DNA of 64,000 nucleotides from Flexilinea sp963643375 (lineage in GTDB: Bacteria > Chloroflexota > Anaerolineae > Anaerolineales > Anaerolineaceae). The stretch is taken from NCBI GenBank assembly GCA_963643375.1, contig CAVIKW010000001.1:1-64000 (forward strand), in the 5' to 3' direction. A program made the translations under genes and the position numbers. The notes under the pieces are model-generated. The model was not told the origin of the DNA. It searched no databases and was given only the letters and a program-made list of their open reading frames with translations. Numbering within the stretch: the stretch's first letter is position 1; every line of letters begins with the position of its first letter. This document shows positions 18,258 to 27,321 of the stretch, piece by piece.

Positions 18258-18842
18258 ATGAAAGGCAGATTGACATTGATCGGGCACGCGTCCCTGAAGA
18301 TCCACACCCCCTCGGATATCGTGATTTACATTGACCCGTATTATGAAGGGGATTACTCCGAACCCGCGGATATCATCCTCTCGACCCACGAACACCATGA
18401 CCACAACGCGGTTGACCTTCCCGCGCGGAAAGCGGACTGCGTCGTGCTCCGTGTCGCGGATACGCTGAACCCCGACCTGACGTATAACAACTTCGAGATC
18501 AAGGGCGTGAAGATCGAACCGGTCATCGGCGGCGGGAACAAGAACCACCACCCCGACAATATGAACGGCTACATCCTCACCTTCGACGGCATCACCGTCT
18601 ACCACGCCGGCGACACCGCGAAGATCCCGGAACTCGCGTCCCTTGCCGGGCGGAAGATCGACTACGCCTTCTACCCTATTGACGGCGTCTATACCATGCC
18701 TCCCGAAGAAGCCGCGGAGCTCGCGGACATGATCGGCGCGAAGCACAGCATCCCGATGCACTTCTTCGACGCCGATCCCATGAAGTTCACGGCGAAGAAC
18801 CTCCTCCGCATGCAGTACGGCGAGACGATTGAGATCGGGTGA
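18258..18842 (+). CDS. MBL-fold metallo-hydrolase
   Basis: 194 residues, somewhat smaller than UlaG-type enzymes. The metal motif HxHxDH appears as STHEHHDHN near residues 53-59, with further ligands likely in YHAGDTAKIP (His and Asp) and PMHFF (last histidine). Strand order and the opening LTLIGHASLKI fit the UlaG-like L-ascorbate-6-phosphate lactonase / metal-dependent hydrolase branch, but sequence alone does not give a substrate. A good ribosome site (GAGAGGAAG) precedes ATG. A small HicB-like gene follows after about 35 nt and may share the transcript. Confidence 0.82.
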   Translation: MKGRLTLIGHASLKIHTPSDIVIYIDPYYEGDYSEPADIILSTHEHHDHNAVDLPARKADCVVLRVADTLNPDLTYNNFEIKGVKIEPVIGGGNKNHHPDNMNGYILTFDGITVYHAGDTAKIPELASLAGRKIDYAFYPIDGVYTMPPEEAAELADMIGAKHSIPMHFFDADPMKFTAKNLLRMQYGETIEIG

Positions 18843-18879
18843 GGGGCGCTGAAACAGTAATACTTACAGGCGTAAATTG

Positions 18880-19083
18880 ATGAAAACATTGGAAGAATGT
18901 CTTTCGCGGTCTTACCGTATGGATATTACGGAAGACCGCGATGAAGGCGGCTGGGTGGTTTCCTTTCCGGAACTTCCCGGCTGTCTGACCTGCGGCGAAA
19001 CGGTTGAATCCGCTCTCGCAAACGCCGAGGACGCGAAACGTGAATGGATCGCGGCGGCATTGGAAGAAGGATTCGCTTTTTGA
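18880..19083 (+). CDS. HicB-like small protein (orphan)
   Basis: 67 residues from ATG 18880 (an in-frame TTG lies 3 nt earlier). The sequence follows the HicB-like fold: WVVSFPELPGCLTCGETVESAL then NAEDAKREWIAAALEEG. This is the partial RNase H-like domain of HicB antitoxins. It has no C-terminal DNA-binding domain, and no HicA toxin gene lies on either side: the MBL hydrolase is upstream and a terminator follows 4 nt after the stop. It may be a stand-alone HicB-like protein rather than half of a toxin-antitoxin pair. Confidence 0.75.
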   Translation: MKTLEECLSRSYRMDITEDRDEGGWVVSFPELPGCLTCGETVESALANAEDAKREWIAAALEEGFAF

Positions 19084-19087
19084 GATT

Positions 19088-19115
19088 GAGGGAGCACGGC
19101 ACTCCCTCTTTTTTT
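19088..19115 (+). terminator. Terminator after the HicB-like gene
   Basis: Stem GAGGGAG / CTCCCTC (19088-19094, 19102-19108) with a 7-nt loop and seven T residues. It separates the HicB-like gene from the ABC exporter promoter. Confidence 0.85.
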
Positions 19116-19150
19116 GTCCTGTTTTTCGGAATCCGACCCGTGGACGGCTG

Positions 19151-19156
19151 TATAAT
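19151..19156 (+). promoter_or_regulatory. -10 box for a probably leaderless ABC exporter mRNA
   Basis: A perfect TATAAT lies exactly 7 nt before ATG 19164; the 7 intervening bases (ATCCCCC) hold no ribosome site. Transcription is therefore predicted to start at or next to the A of ATG. No clear -35 box is visible. Confidence 0.6.
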
Positions 19157-19163
19157 ATCCCCC

Positions 19164-20921
19164 ATGCAAAAGAAATACTGGCCCTATTTTTTCTCGTTTT
19201 ATAAGCCCTACATGGGCTTGTTTTTGACGGACATGCTCTTCGCGACGATTTCCGCGGCGGTCGTGCTGGTGATCCCGCTCATCGTCCGCTACATCACGAA
19301 CGTCGTCATCTACCTCCCCGCGGCTGAGGCGCGGACGAATATTATCCGCCTTGGCATTCTCTGCCTGATTCTGATCGCCATTGAGCTTTACACGGACTGG
19401 TGGACCATCAATTACGGCCACCGCATGGCGGCGCGGATCGAGACCGGGATGCGGGCGGAGCTCTTTCAGCATTATTTGAAGCTCTCCGTCAGCTATTACG
19501 ACGATCATAAGGTCGGCCATCTTCTTTCGCGAATCACGACCGATATTTTTGACATCACCGAGTTCTATCATCACGGCCCGGAGAATCTATTCATCCCGGC
19601 GGTTAAGCTGATCGGCTCTTTTATCATCATGCTCTGCCTCAACTGGCGGCTCGCGTTGATCTCATTCGCCGTTGTGCCTCCCATCACGGTGTATGCCGTT
19701 GCCATGAACAAGAAGATGAAGGAAGTCTTCCTCAATAACCGCCGCAAGCTCGGCGACATCAACGCCCAGATTGAGGACTCGCTCTCCGGCATCCGCGTTG
19801 TGAAGTCCTACGCCAACGAGGAACTGGAGCAGTCGAAGTTTGAGGTCGGCAACCAAGCGTATTATCAAAACAAATGCCGCAACTATTTCGTCATGGCGAA
19901 TTATCAATCCGTCGTGAACAGCTCCACGACCTTCATCAATGTGATCTGTGTGATCGGCGGCGGCCTGCTCATCACCCGCGGCATTGTCTCGATCTCGGAC
20001 CTCGTCACCTTCCTGCTTTACATCGGCAACGTCACGGAGCCGATCAAGAAGCTCGTCAACTTCACGGAGGAGATGCAGAACGGCATGGCGGGCTTCGAAC
20101 GCTTCCGCGAGATCATGCTGATCGAGCCGGATATTGAGGACAGCCCGAACGCCGTTGATGCCGGGCGCTTCGCGGGGGAGATTGATTTCAATGACGTCTC
20201 CTTCCACTACAACGGGACGCATCAGGATGTCCTGTCGCACGCCGGCCTCCACATCGGGAAGGGCGAATACGTTGCCTTAATCGGGCCGTCCGGTGCCGGG
20301 AAGACCACAATCTGCAGCCTGATCCCGCGTTTCTATGAAGTGGATTCCGGCGTCATCTCCATTGACGGACGTGACATCCGCGATTACACCCAGCGCAGCC
20401 TGCGCCGCAACATCGGCATCGTGCAGCAGGATACCTATCTCTTCGGCTGCAATGTCATCGAGAACATCCGCTACGGCAGACCGGACGCGACCGATGACGA
20501 GGTCATTGAGGCGGCAAAGAAGGCCAACGCCCACGACTTCATTATGGAACTGCCGAACGGCTACCAAACCGATATCGGTCAGAACGGCGTGAAACTCTCC
20601 GGCGGGCAGAAGCAGCGCATCTCAATCGCCCGAGCCTTCCTGATGGACCCGCCGATCCTGATCTTCGACGAAGCGACTTCTTCGCTGGATAACCACAGCG
20701 AGAAGATCGTGCAGCAGTCCCTCGAGAACCTGGCGGAGAACCGCACGACGCTGGTCATTGCCCACCGGCTGTCGACCATCCGCCGCGCCGAGCGGATCCT
20801 CGTCCTGACCGAAGACGGCATCACCGAGGAAGGCACGCACGAGGAGCTGCTCTCGAAGAACGGCGTCTACGCCTCTCTGTATCGGCTGCAGTTCCCGGAG
20901 ACAGTTGCGGCGAACGAATAA
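19164..20921 (+). CDS. ABC exporter, fused permease and ATPase (MsbA/MdlB-like)
   Basis: 585 residues, a half-transporter that should work as a dimer. Six membrane helices occupy about residues 10-310, then the nucleotide-binding domain: Walker A GPSGAGKTT (about 374-382), Q-loop GIVQQDTYLF, signature LSGGQKQR, Walker B ILIFDEATSSLD and H-loop IAHRLST are all intact. It belongs to the lipid/drug exporter group; the substrate is unknown. An open frame extends upstream to 19044, but that part overlaps the previous gene and its terminator; ATG 19164 follows a TATAAT by 7 nt. A strong terminator follows. Confidence 0.92.
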   Translation: MQKKYWPYFFSFYKPYMGLFLTDMLFATISAAVVLVIPLIVRYITNVVIYLPAAEARTNIIRLGILCLILIAIELYTDWWTINYGHRMAARIETGMRAELFQHYLKLSVSYYDDHKVGHLLSRITTDIFDITEFYHHGPENLFIPAVKLIGSFIIMLCLNWRLALISFAVVPPITVYAVAMNKKMKEVFLNNRRKLGDINAQIEDSLSGIRVVKSYANEELEQSKFEVGNQAYYQNKCRNYFVMANYQSVVNSSTTFINVICVIGGGLLITRGIVSISDLVTFLLYIGNVTEPIKKLVNFTEEMQNGMAGFERFREIMLIEPDIEDSPNAVDAGRFAGEIDFNDVSFHYNGTHQDVLSHAGLHIGKGEYVALIGPSGAGKTTICSLIPRFYEVDSGVISIDGRDIRDYTQRSLRRNIGIVQQDTYLFGCNVIENIRYGRPDATDDEVIEAAKKANAHDFIMELPNGYQTDIGQNGVKLSGGQKQRISIARAFLMDPPILIFDEATSSLDNHSEKIVQQSLENLAENRTTLVIAHRLSTIRRAERILVLTEDGITEEGTHEELLSKNGVYASLYRLQFPETVAANE

Positions 20922-20935
20922 TTTCGCGAAGTTAT

Positions 20936-20971
20936 CGGCAGGAGAAAATGACATATCTCCTGCCGCTTTTT
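20936..20971 (+). terminator. Terminator of the ABC exporter gene
   Basis: Stem CGGCAGGAGA / TCTCCTGCCG (20936-20945, 20956-20965) with a 10-nt loop, then C and five T. Confidence 0.87.
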
Positions 20972-21069
20972 GTGATATACTTGGCTTATCCATGACTGTA
21001 TTGGTTCAGGAATATTTTTGGGCGAAGAGATTCCCGAGCTAATAAACCAACAGCCAAATATGAGGTTAC

Positions 21070-21798
21070 ATGAATCCCAGTCCCGTATATGAATTGCCGG
21101 AGCATTTTGCTCAACGCAACGGCTTGAAATTCAATGACTATATGCTGTTGTCCCGTGCTTTGACGCACAGCTCTTTTCTGAACGAGCACCCCGACGCGAT
21201 TGAAGATAACGAACGCCTTGAGTTCCTGGGCGACGCCGTGCTTGATTTTATGATCGGCGCCTGGCTCTATAACCGCTACCCGGAAATGAAAGAAGGGCAG
21301 CTCTCCAAATATCGTTCTTCGCTGGTGCAGACCACCACGCTCGCGGAGTTCGCTCGCCGGATTGACATCGGTCAGGCGCTGCGCCTCGGCCGCGGTGAAT
21401 ACCTCGCGAGCGGCAAGTCCAAGACCGCGCTGCTCTGCGACGCCTTTGAGGCGCTGGTCGGCTCGATCTATCTCGATCAGGGACTGGAAGCCGTCCGCGC
21501 GTTCGTGATGCCCTTCATGGAAGGCGCGATTGATGACATCATCGCCAACCATAAGGATGATGACGCCAAGAGCCGCCTTCAGGAGATCCTCCAGGCGAAG
21601 AACCTCCCCGTCCCGAGCTATGATGTTGTCCGCGAAATCGGCCCCGACCATTCGAAAATTTACGAGATCGAAGTCTGCGTCGGCGATAACCGCCTGGGTA
21701 TCGGGCAGGGCAGCAGCAAGCAGAAGGCAGCCAAGGAAGCCGCCCGCAACGCGTTGATCGAACTCGGTTACGACAGCAACGGACAGGCGGCAGGATAG
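21070..21798 (+). CDS. rnc: Ribonuclease III
   Basis: 242 residues. It cleaves double-stranded RNA, processing rRNA precursors and some mRNAs. The catalytic domain (about 1-155) holds the signature NERLEFLGDAVLD with its metal-binding Glu/Asp residues, and the second cluster DAFEALVGSIYLD. The C-terminal dsRNA-binding domain (about 165-236) shows DAKSRLQEILQ and GIGQGSSKQKAAKEAARNAL. The ribosome site is a modest GAGGT 5 nt before ATG. smc begins 7 nt after the stop, the common rnc-smc order, so the two are probably one operon. Upstream leader from the previous terminator is about 100 nt. Confidence 0.96.
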   Translation: MNPSPVYELPEHFAQRNGLKFNDYMLLSRALTHSSFLNEHPDAIEDNERLEFLGDAVLDFMIGAWLYNRYPEMKEGQLSKYRSSLVQTTTLAEFARRIDIGQALRLGRGEYLASGKSKTALLCDAFEALVGSIYLDQGLEAVRAFVMPFMEGAIDDIIANHKDDDAKSRLQEILQAKNLPVPSYDVVREIGPDHSKIYEIEVCVGDNRLGIGQGSSKQKAAKEAARNALIELGYDSNGQAAG

Positions 21799-21805
21799 CA
21801 GCTCG

Positions 21806-24800
21806 ATGCCTCCCCGAATGAAATCCATAGAGATGCAGGGATATAAGACCTTCGCGAACAAGGTCTTATTTGAGTTTCCCATGCCGATCACCGCAATCGT
21901 CGGCCCGAACGGCTCGGGGAAGTCGAACATCTCGGACGCCATCCGCTGGGTTTTGGGGGAGCAGTCTTATTCCGTCCTGCGCGGCCACCGTACGACGGAC
22001 ATGATCTTCTCCGGCTCGGAGAAGAAAGCCCGCGCGGGGATGGCCTCCGTCACCATTACTTTTGACAATTCCGAACATTGGCTCCCCATCGACTATGAGG
22101 AAGTCGCGGTCACCCGCCGCGCCTACCGCGATGGGCAGAATGAATACCTGCTGAACGGCCAGCGTGTCCGCCTGAAGGACATCAACGAACTGCTGGCGCA
22201 GTCCGGCCTCTCCGAACGCACGTATACCATCATCGGCCAGGGTTTGATCGACACGGCGCTCTCCGCCAGTCCGGAAGACCGCCGCCGCTTCTTTGAGGAA
22301 GCCGCGGGCATCGGCCTCTTCCGCTCCCGCCGCGAGGAATCCCTGAACCGTCTCACCGAGACGCAGAAGAATCTCGTCCGCATCACGGATATCCTCTCCG
22401 AGCTGGAGCCCCGCGTCCGCAGTCTGGAACGCCAGGCGAAGCGCGCCGAGGAATATAACAACGTCTCCAACGAACTGAAATCCCTGCTGCGGGATTGGTA
22501 CGGCTACCATTGGCATCACGACCAGCGCGACATGGCGCTGGTGAAAGAACGCTGCGCCATTCAGGAACGCAAGACGAACGAGATCCGCGCCGAGTTCGCC
22601 GATCTGGATAAATCCCTGCGTTCGAAGCAGGATCAGATCCGCGACATGCGCCTGACGATTTCCGAAATGCACAAACGCGCCGCGGAGGCGCACAGCCGCA
22701 TTGAAGAACTGACGCGGCGCGGGGCGATCCTTGATGAACGCCGCAACGCCGCCTCCGCGCAGATTCAGTCCGCGCGGGAGGAATCGGCTTCGCTGGATGA
22801 GGAGCTGCAGCTGATTGATGAACGGCGCGGCGAGCTCAATTCCTCGCTGGACTCCCTGAAGTCCGAAGCGGAGGACGCGGCCGCCCGCAAGGCCGAATAT
22901 CAAGCCGAATTGAACCGCCTGCAGAAGGAGCTTTCCGCGCTCAAGGAAGAGCTCCGCGGCAAGCGCGACGCCCAGACCAAGGCGGAAACGCAGTTGATCC
23001 GCCTGAAATCCCGCGCGGATGACCTCCGTGACCGCACGGAATCCGTCGAGAAGACATTGCCGGAGCTGCGTTCCAAGCTGGAACGGCTGGAACAGTCCCA
23101 ACGGAATTTTCAGGCGGAGAATCAGATTTTTTACGACACACAGAAGCAGAACGAGGAGAAGCTCGCCGCCGCGGTTTCAGAGATCGCGGGCATTGAGGAT
23201 GAGCTCACCCGCAAGGACGCGCTGCTGCGCGAGCTGCGTCAGGTCAAGAACGGACTCGACGCGGAGCTCTCCAAAGTCGCTGCCCGCCTTGACGTGCTCA
23301 ATGACGCGGAGAAGAACTTCAGCGGCATGAACCAAGGAGCCCGCTTCGTGGCGCAGTCCGCGAAGAACGGCAAGATCAAACGCGGCGTCCGCGTGCTGCA
23401 AAGCCTGCTGATCGTCCCGAAGGAATACGAGACCGCCGCGGCGGCCGCGCTCGGCGATGAGCTTGACGCGGTGCTGCTGGACACTTCCGAATGGGATAAC
23501 GCCATGGACCTGCTGGCCGCCTCTCAAAGCGGGCGGGCGGTATTCCTGCCTGACAGCGCGGATGCGCCGGCCGCGGATGACGCGTCGGAGCTTCCCGGCG
23601 TGACGCCCTTGATGGACGTGATCCAATGCCCCGACGACATCCGCCCGGTGACGGAGCGTCTGCTCCGCGGCACCTATCTCGCGGAGTCGCGCGGCCGCGC
23701 CCTGGAACTTCGCGCCAAGCTGCGCCCCGATCAGCGCATTGTCACCCCTTCCGGCGACCTCTTCCGCGGGGACGGCTCGGCCGTTTCCGGCAGTGAGGGA
23801 CGGCAGAAGCTGCTCTCCCGCACGAGAGAGATCCGCGAGATGAATGAATCCATGACCGCCCTGCGTGAACAGCAGACCGCCTCCGCAAATGACATCACCG
23901 CCGCGGAGAAGGAGCTCGCGAACCTGCGCGGCCGTCAAAAGGAAAAGACTGCCGACCGCGCGAAGCTTCAGACCGCGGTGAACGAGATGCAGAAGAAGCT
24001 CAATCAGCTCGCCATCGAGAAAGAGAAGCTGGCGCAGTCCGTCAACTTCCAGAAACAGCGTGTGCAGGACGCCTCCGTTCAGCTTGAACAGTATAAAAAG
24101 CAGTCCGACGAGGCCGCGGGACAGATCGCCGCGGCGGAAGCGGACCGGGATAAATTCCGCGCGGAATGCCGCGAGGTTCAAGACCGCGTCAACCGTGTGC
24201 AGCTGACGGACCTGCAGGACCAGGTCCAGCATTGGAATGTGAGCTGCGCGGTGCTGGCGAAGTCCATCTCCGAGACGGAGACCCGTCTGCGTGAGAATGA
24301 TGACGAACGGCTGAAGAACGAGAAGAAACAGAAGCAGCTCGAGGACCGCGTTTATGCCGCGGAGAAATCCGTGACCGAGATGGATGAAGAGCTCGCCGAG
24401 ATTCGCGATGAAGGCGCGGAAGCCGCTCAGGCCGCCGCGGACATTGCCGGCGAGACCGCTCCCGCCGAAGCCGCGTTGAAGAACGCCGAGGAAAAGCTCC
24501 GCCTCGCGCAGGAGAACTCCCGCAGCTATCAGCAGCGCGTCGTCTCCGCGGAACGAATGCTGGCGCAGGCGCAGCTTGAAGTCACCCGTCAGGATGACCG
24601 CTTGGAATCCCTGAAGAAGCGCATTGAGGATGACCTCGGCTTGGTCAACTTCATGTACGATGAGAACGTGATCGGGCAGAACACATTGCCGCTGGGCACG
24701 ATGGCAGCGGACCTGCCGCAGATTGAAATCCTTTCCGAAGACTTGGAAGAGCAGATTCAGCGCCGGAAAAACCACCTGCGCCGCCTCGGCTCCGTCAATA

Positions 24801-25402
24801 CCGAAGCGCTGACAGAATATAAGGACGCGGTGGAGCGATACGAGTACCTGACCGCGCAGATGGACGACCTGAAGAAGGCCGACGCCGATCTGCGTCAGGT
24901 CATTGCCGAGCTGGACCGCATGATGGAGACCGCCTTCCTCAAGACCTTCGACCGTGTGCAGGAAGAGTTCAAGCAGATGTTTGTCCGTCTCTTCGGCGGC
25001 GGCAGCGCCCGCCTGGCCTTGACCGATCCCGAAGACGTCAACGCCTCCGGGATTGAAATCGCCGCCAAGCTCCCCGGCCACCGCGAACAGGAGCTGTCGC
25101 TGCTCTCCGGCGGTGAACGTTCGCTGACCTCGGTGGCGTTGATCTTCGCCCTGCTGCGCGTCAGCCCGACGCCCTTCTGCGTCATGGATGAAGTGGATGC
25201 CGCCCTGGATGAGGCGAACGTCGGCCGATTCTGCGAGCTGCTCAAAGAGCTCTCCGCCGGCACGCAGTTCCTCGTCATCACGCACAACCGCAACACCGTC
25301 GAGGCTTCGAACGTGATCTACGGCATTACCATGTCAAGCGACTCCACGAGCAAGGCGGTATCCCTGCGGCTGGATGAGATACGGAAGGATTATTTGAGGT
25401 AA
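21806..25402 (+). CDS. smc: Chromosome segregation protein SMC
   Basis: 1198 residues, full length for bacterial SMC. The Walker A motif GPNGSGKS is at residues 33-40. Two long coiled-coil arms (about 170-510 and 680-1020) flank a hinge domain (about 515-660) whose N-terminal part reads LQSLLIVPKEYETAAAAALG. The C-terminal head has the signature LSGGERSLTSVAL and Walker B PFCVMDEVDAALDE. SMC dimers with ScpA and ScpB organise and separate chromosomes; scpA and scpB are not in this window. ATG 21806 is used; ATG 21818 is an alternative. A strong terminator follows. Confidence 0.97.
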   Translation: MPPRMKSIEMQGYKTFANKVLFEFPMPITAIVGPNGSGKSNISDAIRWVLGEQSYSVLRGHRTTDMIFSGSEKKARAGMASVTITFDNSEHWLPIDYEEVAVTRRAYRDGQNEYLLNGQRVRLKDINELLAQSGLSERTYTIIGQGLIDTALSASPEDRRRFFEEAAGIGLFRSRREESLNRLTETQKNLVRITDILSELEPRVRSLERQAKRAEEYNNVSNELKSLLRDWYGYHWHHDQRDMALVKERCAIQERKTNEIRAEFADLDKSLRSKQDQIRDMRLTISEMHKRAAEAHSRIEELTRRGAILDERRNAASAQIQSAREESASLDEELQLIDERRGELNSSLDSLKSEAEDAAARKAEYQAELNRLQKELSALKEELRGKRDAQTKAETQLIRLKSRADDLRDRTESVEKTLPELRSKLERLEQSQRNFQAENQIFYDTQKQNEEKLAAAVSEIAGIEDELTRKDALLRELRQVKNGLDAELSKVAARLDVLNDAEKNFSGMNQGARFVAQSAKNGKIKRGVRVLQSLLIVPKEYETAAAAALGDELDAVLLDTSEWDNAMDLLAASQSGRAVFLPDSADAPAADDASELPGVTPLMDVIQCPDDIRPVTERLLRGTYLAESRGRALELRAKLRPDQRIVTPSGDLFRGDGSAVSGSEGRQKLLSRTREIREMNESMTALREQQTASANDITAAEKELANLRGRQKEKTADRAKLQTAVNEMQKKLNQLAIEKEKLAQSVNFQKQRVQDASVQLEQYKKQSDEAAGQIAAAEADRDKFRAECREVQDRVNRVQLTDLQDQVQHWNVSCAVLAKSISETETRLRENDDERLKNEKKQKQLEDRVYAAEKSVTEMDEELAEIRDEGAEAAQAAADIAGETAPAEAALKNAEEKLRLAQENSRSYQQRVVSAERMLAQAQLEVTRQDDRLESLKKRIEDDLGLVNFMYDENVIGQNTLPLGTMAADLPQIEILSEDLEEQIQRRKNHLRRLGSVNTEALTEYKDAVERYEYLTAQMDDLKKADADLRQVIAELDRMMETAFLKTFDRVQEEFKQMFVRLFGGGSARLALTDPEDVNASGIEIAAKLPGHREQELSLLSGGERSLTSVALIFALLRVSPTPFCVMDEVDAALDEANVGRFCELLKELSAGTQFLVITHNRNTVEASNVIYGITMSSDSTSKAVSLRLDEIRKDYLR

Positions 25403-25410
25403 GTCAGCAG

Positions 25411-25431
25411 TCAATAGTCAATAGTCAATAG
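25411..25431 (+). repeat. Three tandem copies of a 7-bp unit
   Basis: TCAATAG occurs three times in direct succession, between the smc stop and its terminator. It is a simple slippage-type repeat without clear role. Confidence 0.8.
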
Positions 25432-25432
25432 G

Positions 25433-25465
25433 CACGGCGCGGGATTTTTCCCCGCGCCGTGTTTT
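25433..25465 (+). terminator. Terminator of rnc-smc
   Basis: GC-rich stem CACGGCGCGGG / CCCGCGCCGTG (25433-25443, 25451-25461), 7-nt loop, then TTTT. Confidence 0.88.
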
Positions 25466-25609
25466 GTGGGCTGCTGCCCTGCTTCCCATTATAAAAAATC
25501 TGAATTGCTTTTCTGCTCATTGCTATAGTAAATAAATTGCTTGAAAATATTGAAATTTTGCCCCGAAATGCTGTAAAATATATATAGGAATTATCTCGGA
25601 GGAGATGTC

Positions 25610-26707
25610 ATGAAAAAGGTAATGACAGTTTTCGGAACCAGACCCGAGGCGATTAAGATGTGCCCGCTGGTGAACGAGCTCAAATCAAGGAAAGGGCTTG
25701 AAACCGTCGTCTGCGTGACAGGGCAGCATCGCGAAATGCTTGATCAGGTCATGGAAGCCTTCGGAGTTCATGCCGATTACGATCTCGCTGTCATGCGTCC
25801 CGAACAGACCCTTTTCGACATCACGACCCGCATTCTGGAAGGCATCAAGCCCGTCCTCGAAAAGGAACAGCCGGATGTCGTCCTGGTTCACGGCGACACC
25901 TCGACCGCGTTCGCCGCGGCGCTCTCCGCTTTTTATCTGCGGATCCCTGTCGGCCATGTTGAAGCCGGCCTCCGCACGCGGAACATTTACTCCCCCTACC
26001 CGGAGGAGTTCAACCGCCAGGCGGTTTCCATCCTCGCGAAGTACAACTTCGCCCCGACGGAGCTGACCGCCGACAATTTGCGGAAAGAGGGCCGCGACCC
26101 TTCGACGATCTACGTCACCGGGAACACGGTCATCGACGCCATGCGCCACACGGTGCGGGAGGATTACACCCATCCGGAATTGGAGTGGGTCGGGAACAAT
26201 CGGCTGATCTTCATCACCGCGCACCGGCGGGAGAACTTCGGCGAGCCGATGCATCACATGTTCCGAGCCATCCGCAGAGTTCTCGAAGAGCATCCGGACT
26301 GCCGGGCGGTCTATCCGGTTCACATGAACCCGATCGTCCGCAAGGCCGCAGAGGAAGAGCTCGCCGGCTGCGATCAGATTCATCTGATTGACCCGATCGG
26401 CGTGTTCGACTGTCACAATTTTGAAGCGCGGTGCTGCCTGTGCCTGACCGACTCCGGCGGCATTCAGGAAGAATGCCCGGCATACGGCAAACCCGTTCTC
26501 GTGATGCGGGACACGACCGAACGTCCCGAAGGCGTTTCCGCCGGGACACTGAAGCTCGTGGGAACGAACGAGGAGACAATCTACCGCAGCTTCACGGAGC
26601 TTCTGGACAATCCGGAGGCCTACGCAAAAATGGCACATGCCGCGAATCCGTACGGCGACGGACATGCCTGCGAACGGATCGCGGATATTTTAGAGAAGAC
26701 GCTGTAA
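25610..26707 (+). CDS. wecB: UDP-N-acetylglucosamine 2-epimerase (non-hydrolysing)
   Basis: 365 residues. It interconverts UDP-GlcNAc and UDP-ManNAc for teichoic-type polymers, capsule or exopolysaccharide. Family signatures: FGTRPEAIKMCPL at the start, HGDTSTAFAAALSAFYL, GHVEAGLRT, YPEEFNRQ, ITAHRRENFGEP and LTDSGGIQEECP. A strong ribosome site (GGAGGAG) lies before ATG, and an AT-rich region with TAAAAT-like boxes upstream is the likely promoter. No other polysaccharide genes are adjacent; the next gene is a tiny coiled-coil protein 75 nt downstream. Confidence 0.94.
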   Translation: MKKVMTVFGTRPEAIKMCPLVNELKSRKGLETVVCVTGQHREMLDQVMEAFGVHADYDLAVMRPEQTLFDITTRILEGIKPVLEKEQPDVVLVHGDTSTAFAAALSAFYLRIPVGHVEAGLRTRNIYSPYPEEFNRQAVSILAKYNFAPTELTADNLRKEGRDPSTIYVTGNTVIDAMRHTVREDYTHPELEWVGNNRLIFITAHRRENFGEPMHHMFRAIRRVLEEHPDCRAVYPVHMNPIVRKAAEEELAGCDQIHLIDPIGVFDCHNFEARCCLCLTDSGGIQEECPAYGKPVLVMRDTTERPEGVSAGTLKLVGTNEETIYRSFTELLDNPEAYAKMAHAANPYGDGHACERIADILEKTL

Positions 26708-26782
26708 AGCGGTGCGTTTCATATTCAACCTCGGCAGAATGCTTACGCCGATGAATGACGGTCAGTAAAATGAGGTGACAAA

Positions 26783-27004
26783 ATGTTTGACGCGATAAAA
26801 AAGAAGATATTGGAAGGTAAATTTAAGAAGCAGATTCTCGAACTTGAGTCACGTATGTCCAGATCGCAGGCGGCATTGATCAAAGCCGCGCTTCAGAATG
26901 ACGAACCCGATCCGGAAGATGTAAAATATCACGAAAAATACATGAAGCAGATCGCCGAGCTGCGCGCGAAGATCCGCGAGCTTGAGAAGAGTATGAAAAA
27001 GTAA
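26783..27004 (+). CDS. Small charged coiled-coil protein of unknown function
   Basis: 73 residues, highly charged (Lys/Glu-rich), without signal peptide or membrane helix. Heptad-like spacing in KKQILELESRMSRSQAAL and IAELRAKIRELEKSM suggests two short coiled-coil helices around a turn (NDEPDPEDV). A good ribosome site (TGAGGTGA) precedes ATG, which supports a real gene. It follows wecB by 75 nt without an obvious terminator between them. I do not recognise a family. Confidence 0.6.
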   Translation: MFDAIKKKILEGKFKKQILELESRMSRSQAALIKAALQNDEPDPEDVKYHEKYMKQIAELRAKIRELEKSMKK

Positions 27005-27106
27005 GCCGGCAGCCGCGATCCCGAAACGCGGGTAAGCGCTCCCGATGAAAGCAGGAAGACGATCTGCTTTCGTATCGGAAGGTTGATCCGCGAAGAATAT
27101 GACAAT

Positions 27107-27149
27107 AACCGTCTCTTTGGTGAAGTCCCCGAAGAGACGGTTTCGTTTT
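27107..27149 (+). terminator. Terminator downstream of the small coiled-coil gene
   Basis: Stem AACCGTCTCTT / AAGAGACGGTT (27107-27117, 27132-27142) with a 14-nt loop, followed by TCGTTTT. It lies about 100 nt after the last stop codon. Confidence 0.7.
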
Positions 27150-27292
27150 AAACCGGTGCCTTCATCGGAAGTTTTGTGACAAACGGCGCGGTTTCGGCTG
27201 ACGGACTGATTTGAAGATAAACACGCAGAACCGCGATATTTCGTGTAAATATTACATCAAAATCGTGTAAAGGTGAAGAATGTCATATTTCA

Positions 27293-27321
27293 TTGCGCGA
27301 TTTTCACTTCCTGCTTATAAT
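27293..27321 (+). promoter_or_regulatory. Promoter of the BMP-family importer operon
   Basis: -35 TTGCGC (27293-27298), 17-bp spacer, -10 TATAAT (27316-27321). Immediately upstream are the 12-mer GAATGTCATATT and a pair of direct repeats on the same helix face, suggesting an activator site. Transcription would start near 27328, leaving a leader of about 280 nt. Confidence 0.65.

Noticed and set aside
18141..18761. N-terminal extension of the HAD phosphatase to a 473-codon frame
   Set aside because: The extension lies entirely opposite the MBL hydrolase gene and its promoter region; HAD motif I sits right after the ATG at 18140.
18880..19083. Complete HicAB toxin-antitoxin system
   Set aside because: No HicA-sized frame with the expected motif on either side.
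19044..19163. Longer ABC exporter starting at 19044
   Set aside because: It would overlap the HicB-like gene and its terminator; the -10 box and first membrane helix both point to ATG 19164.
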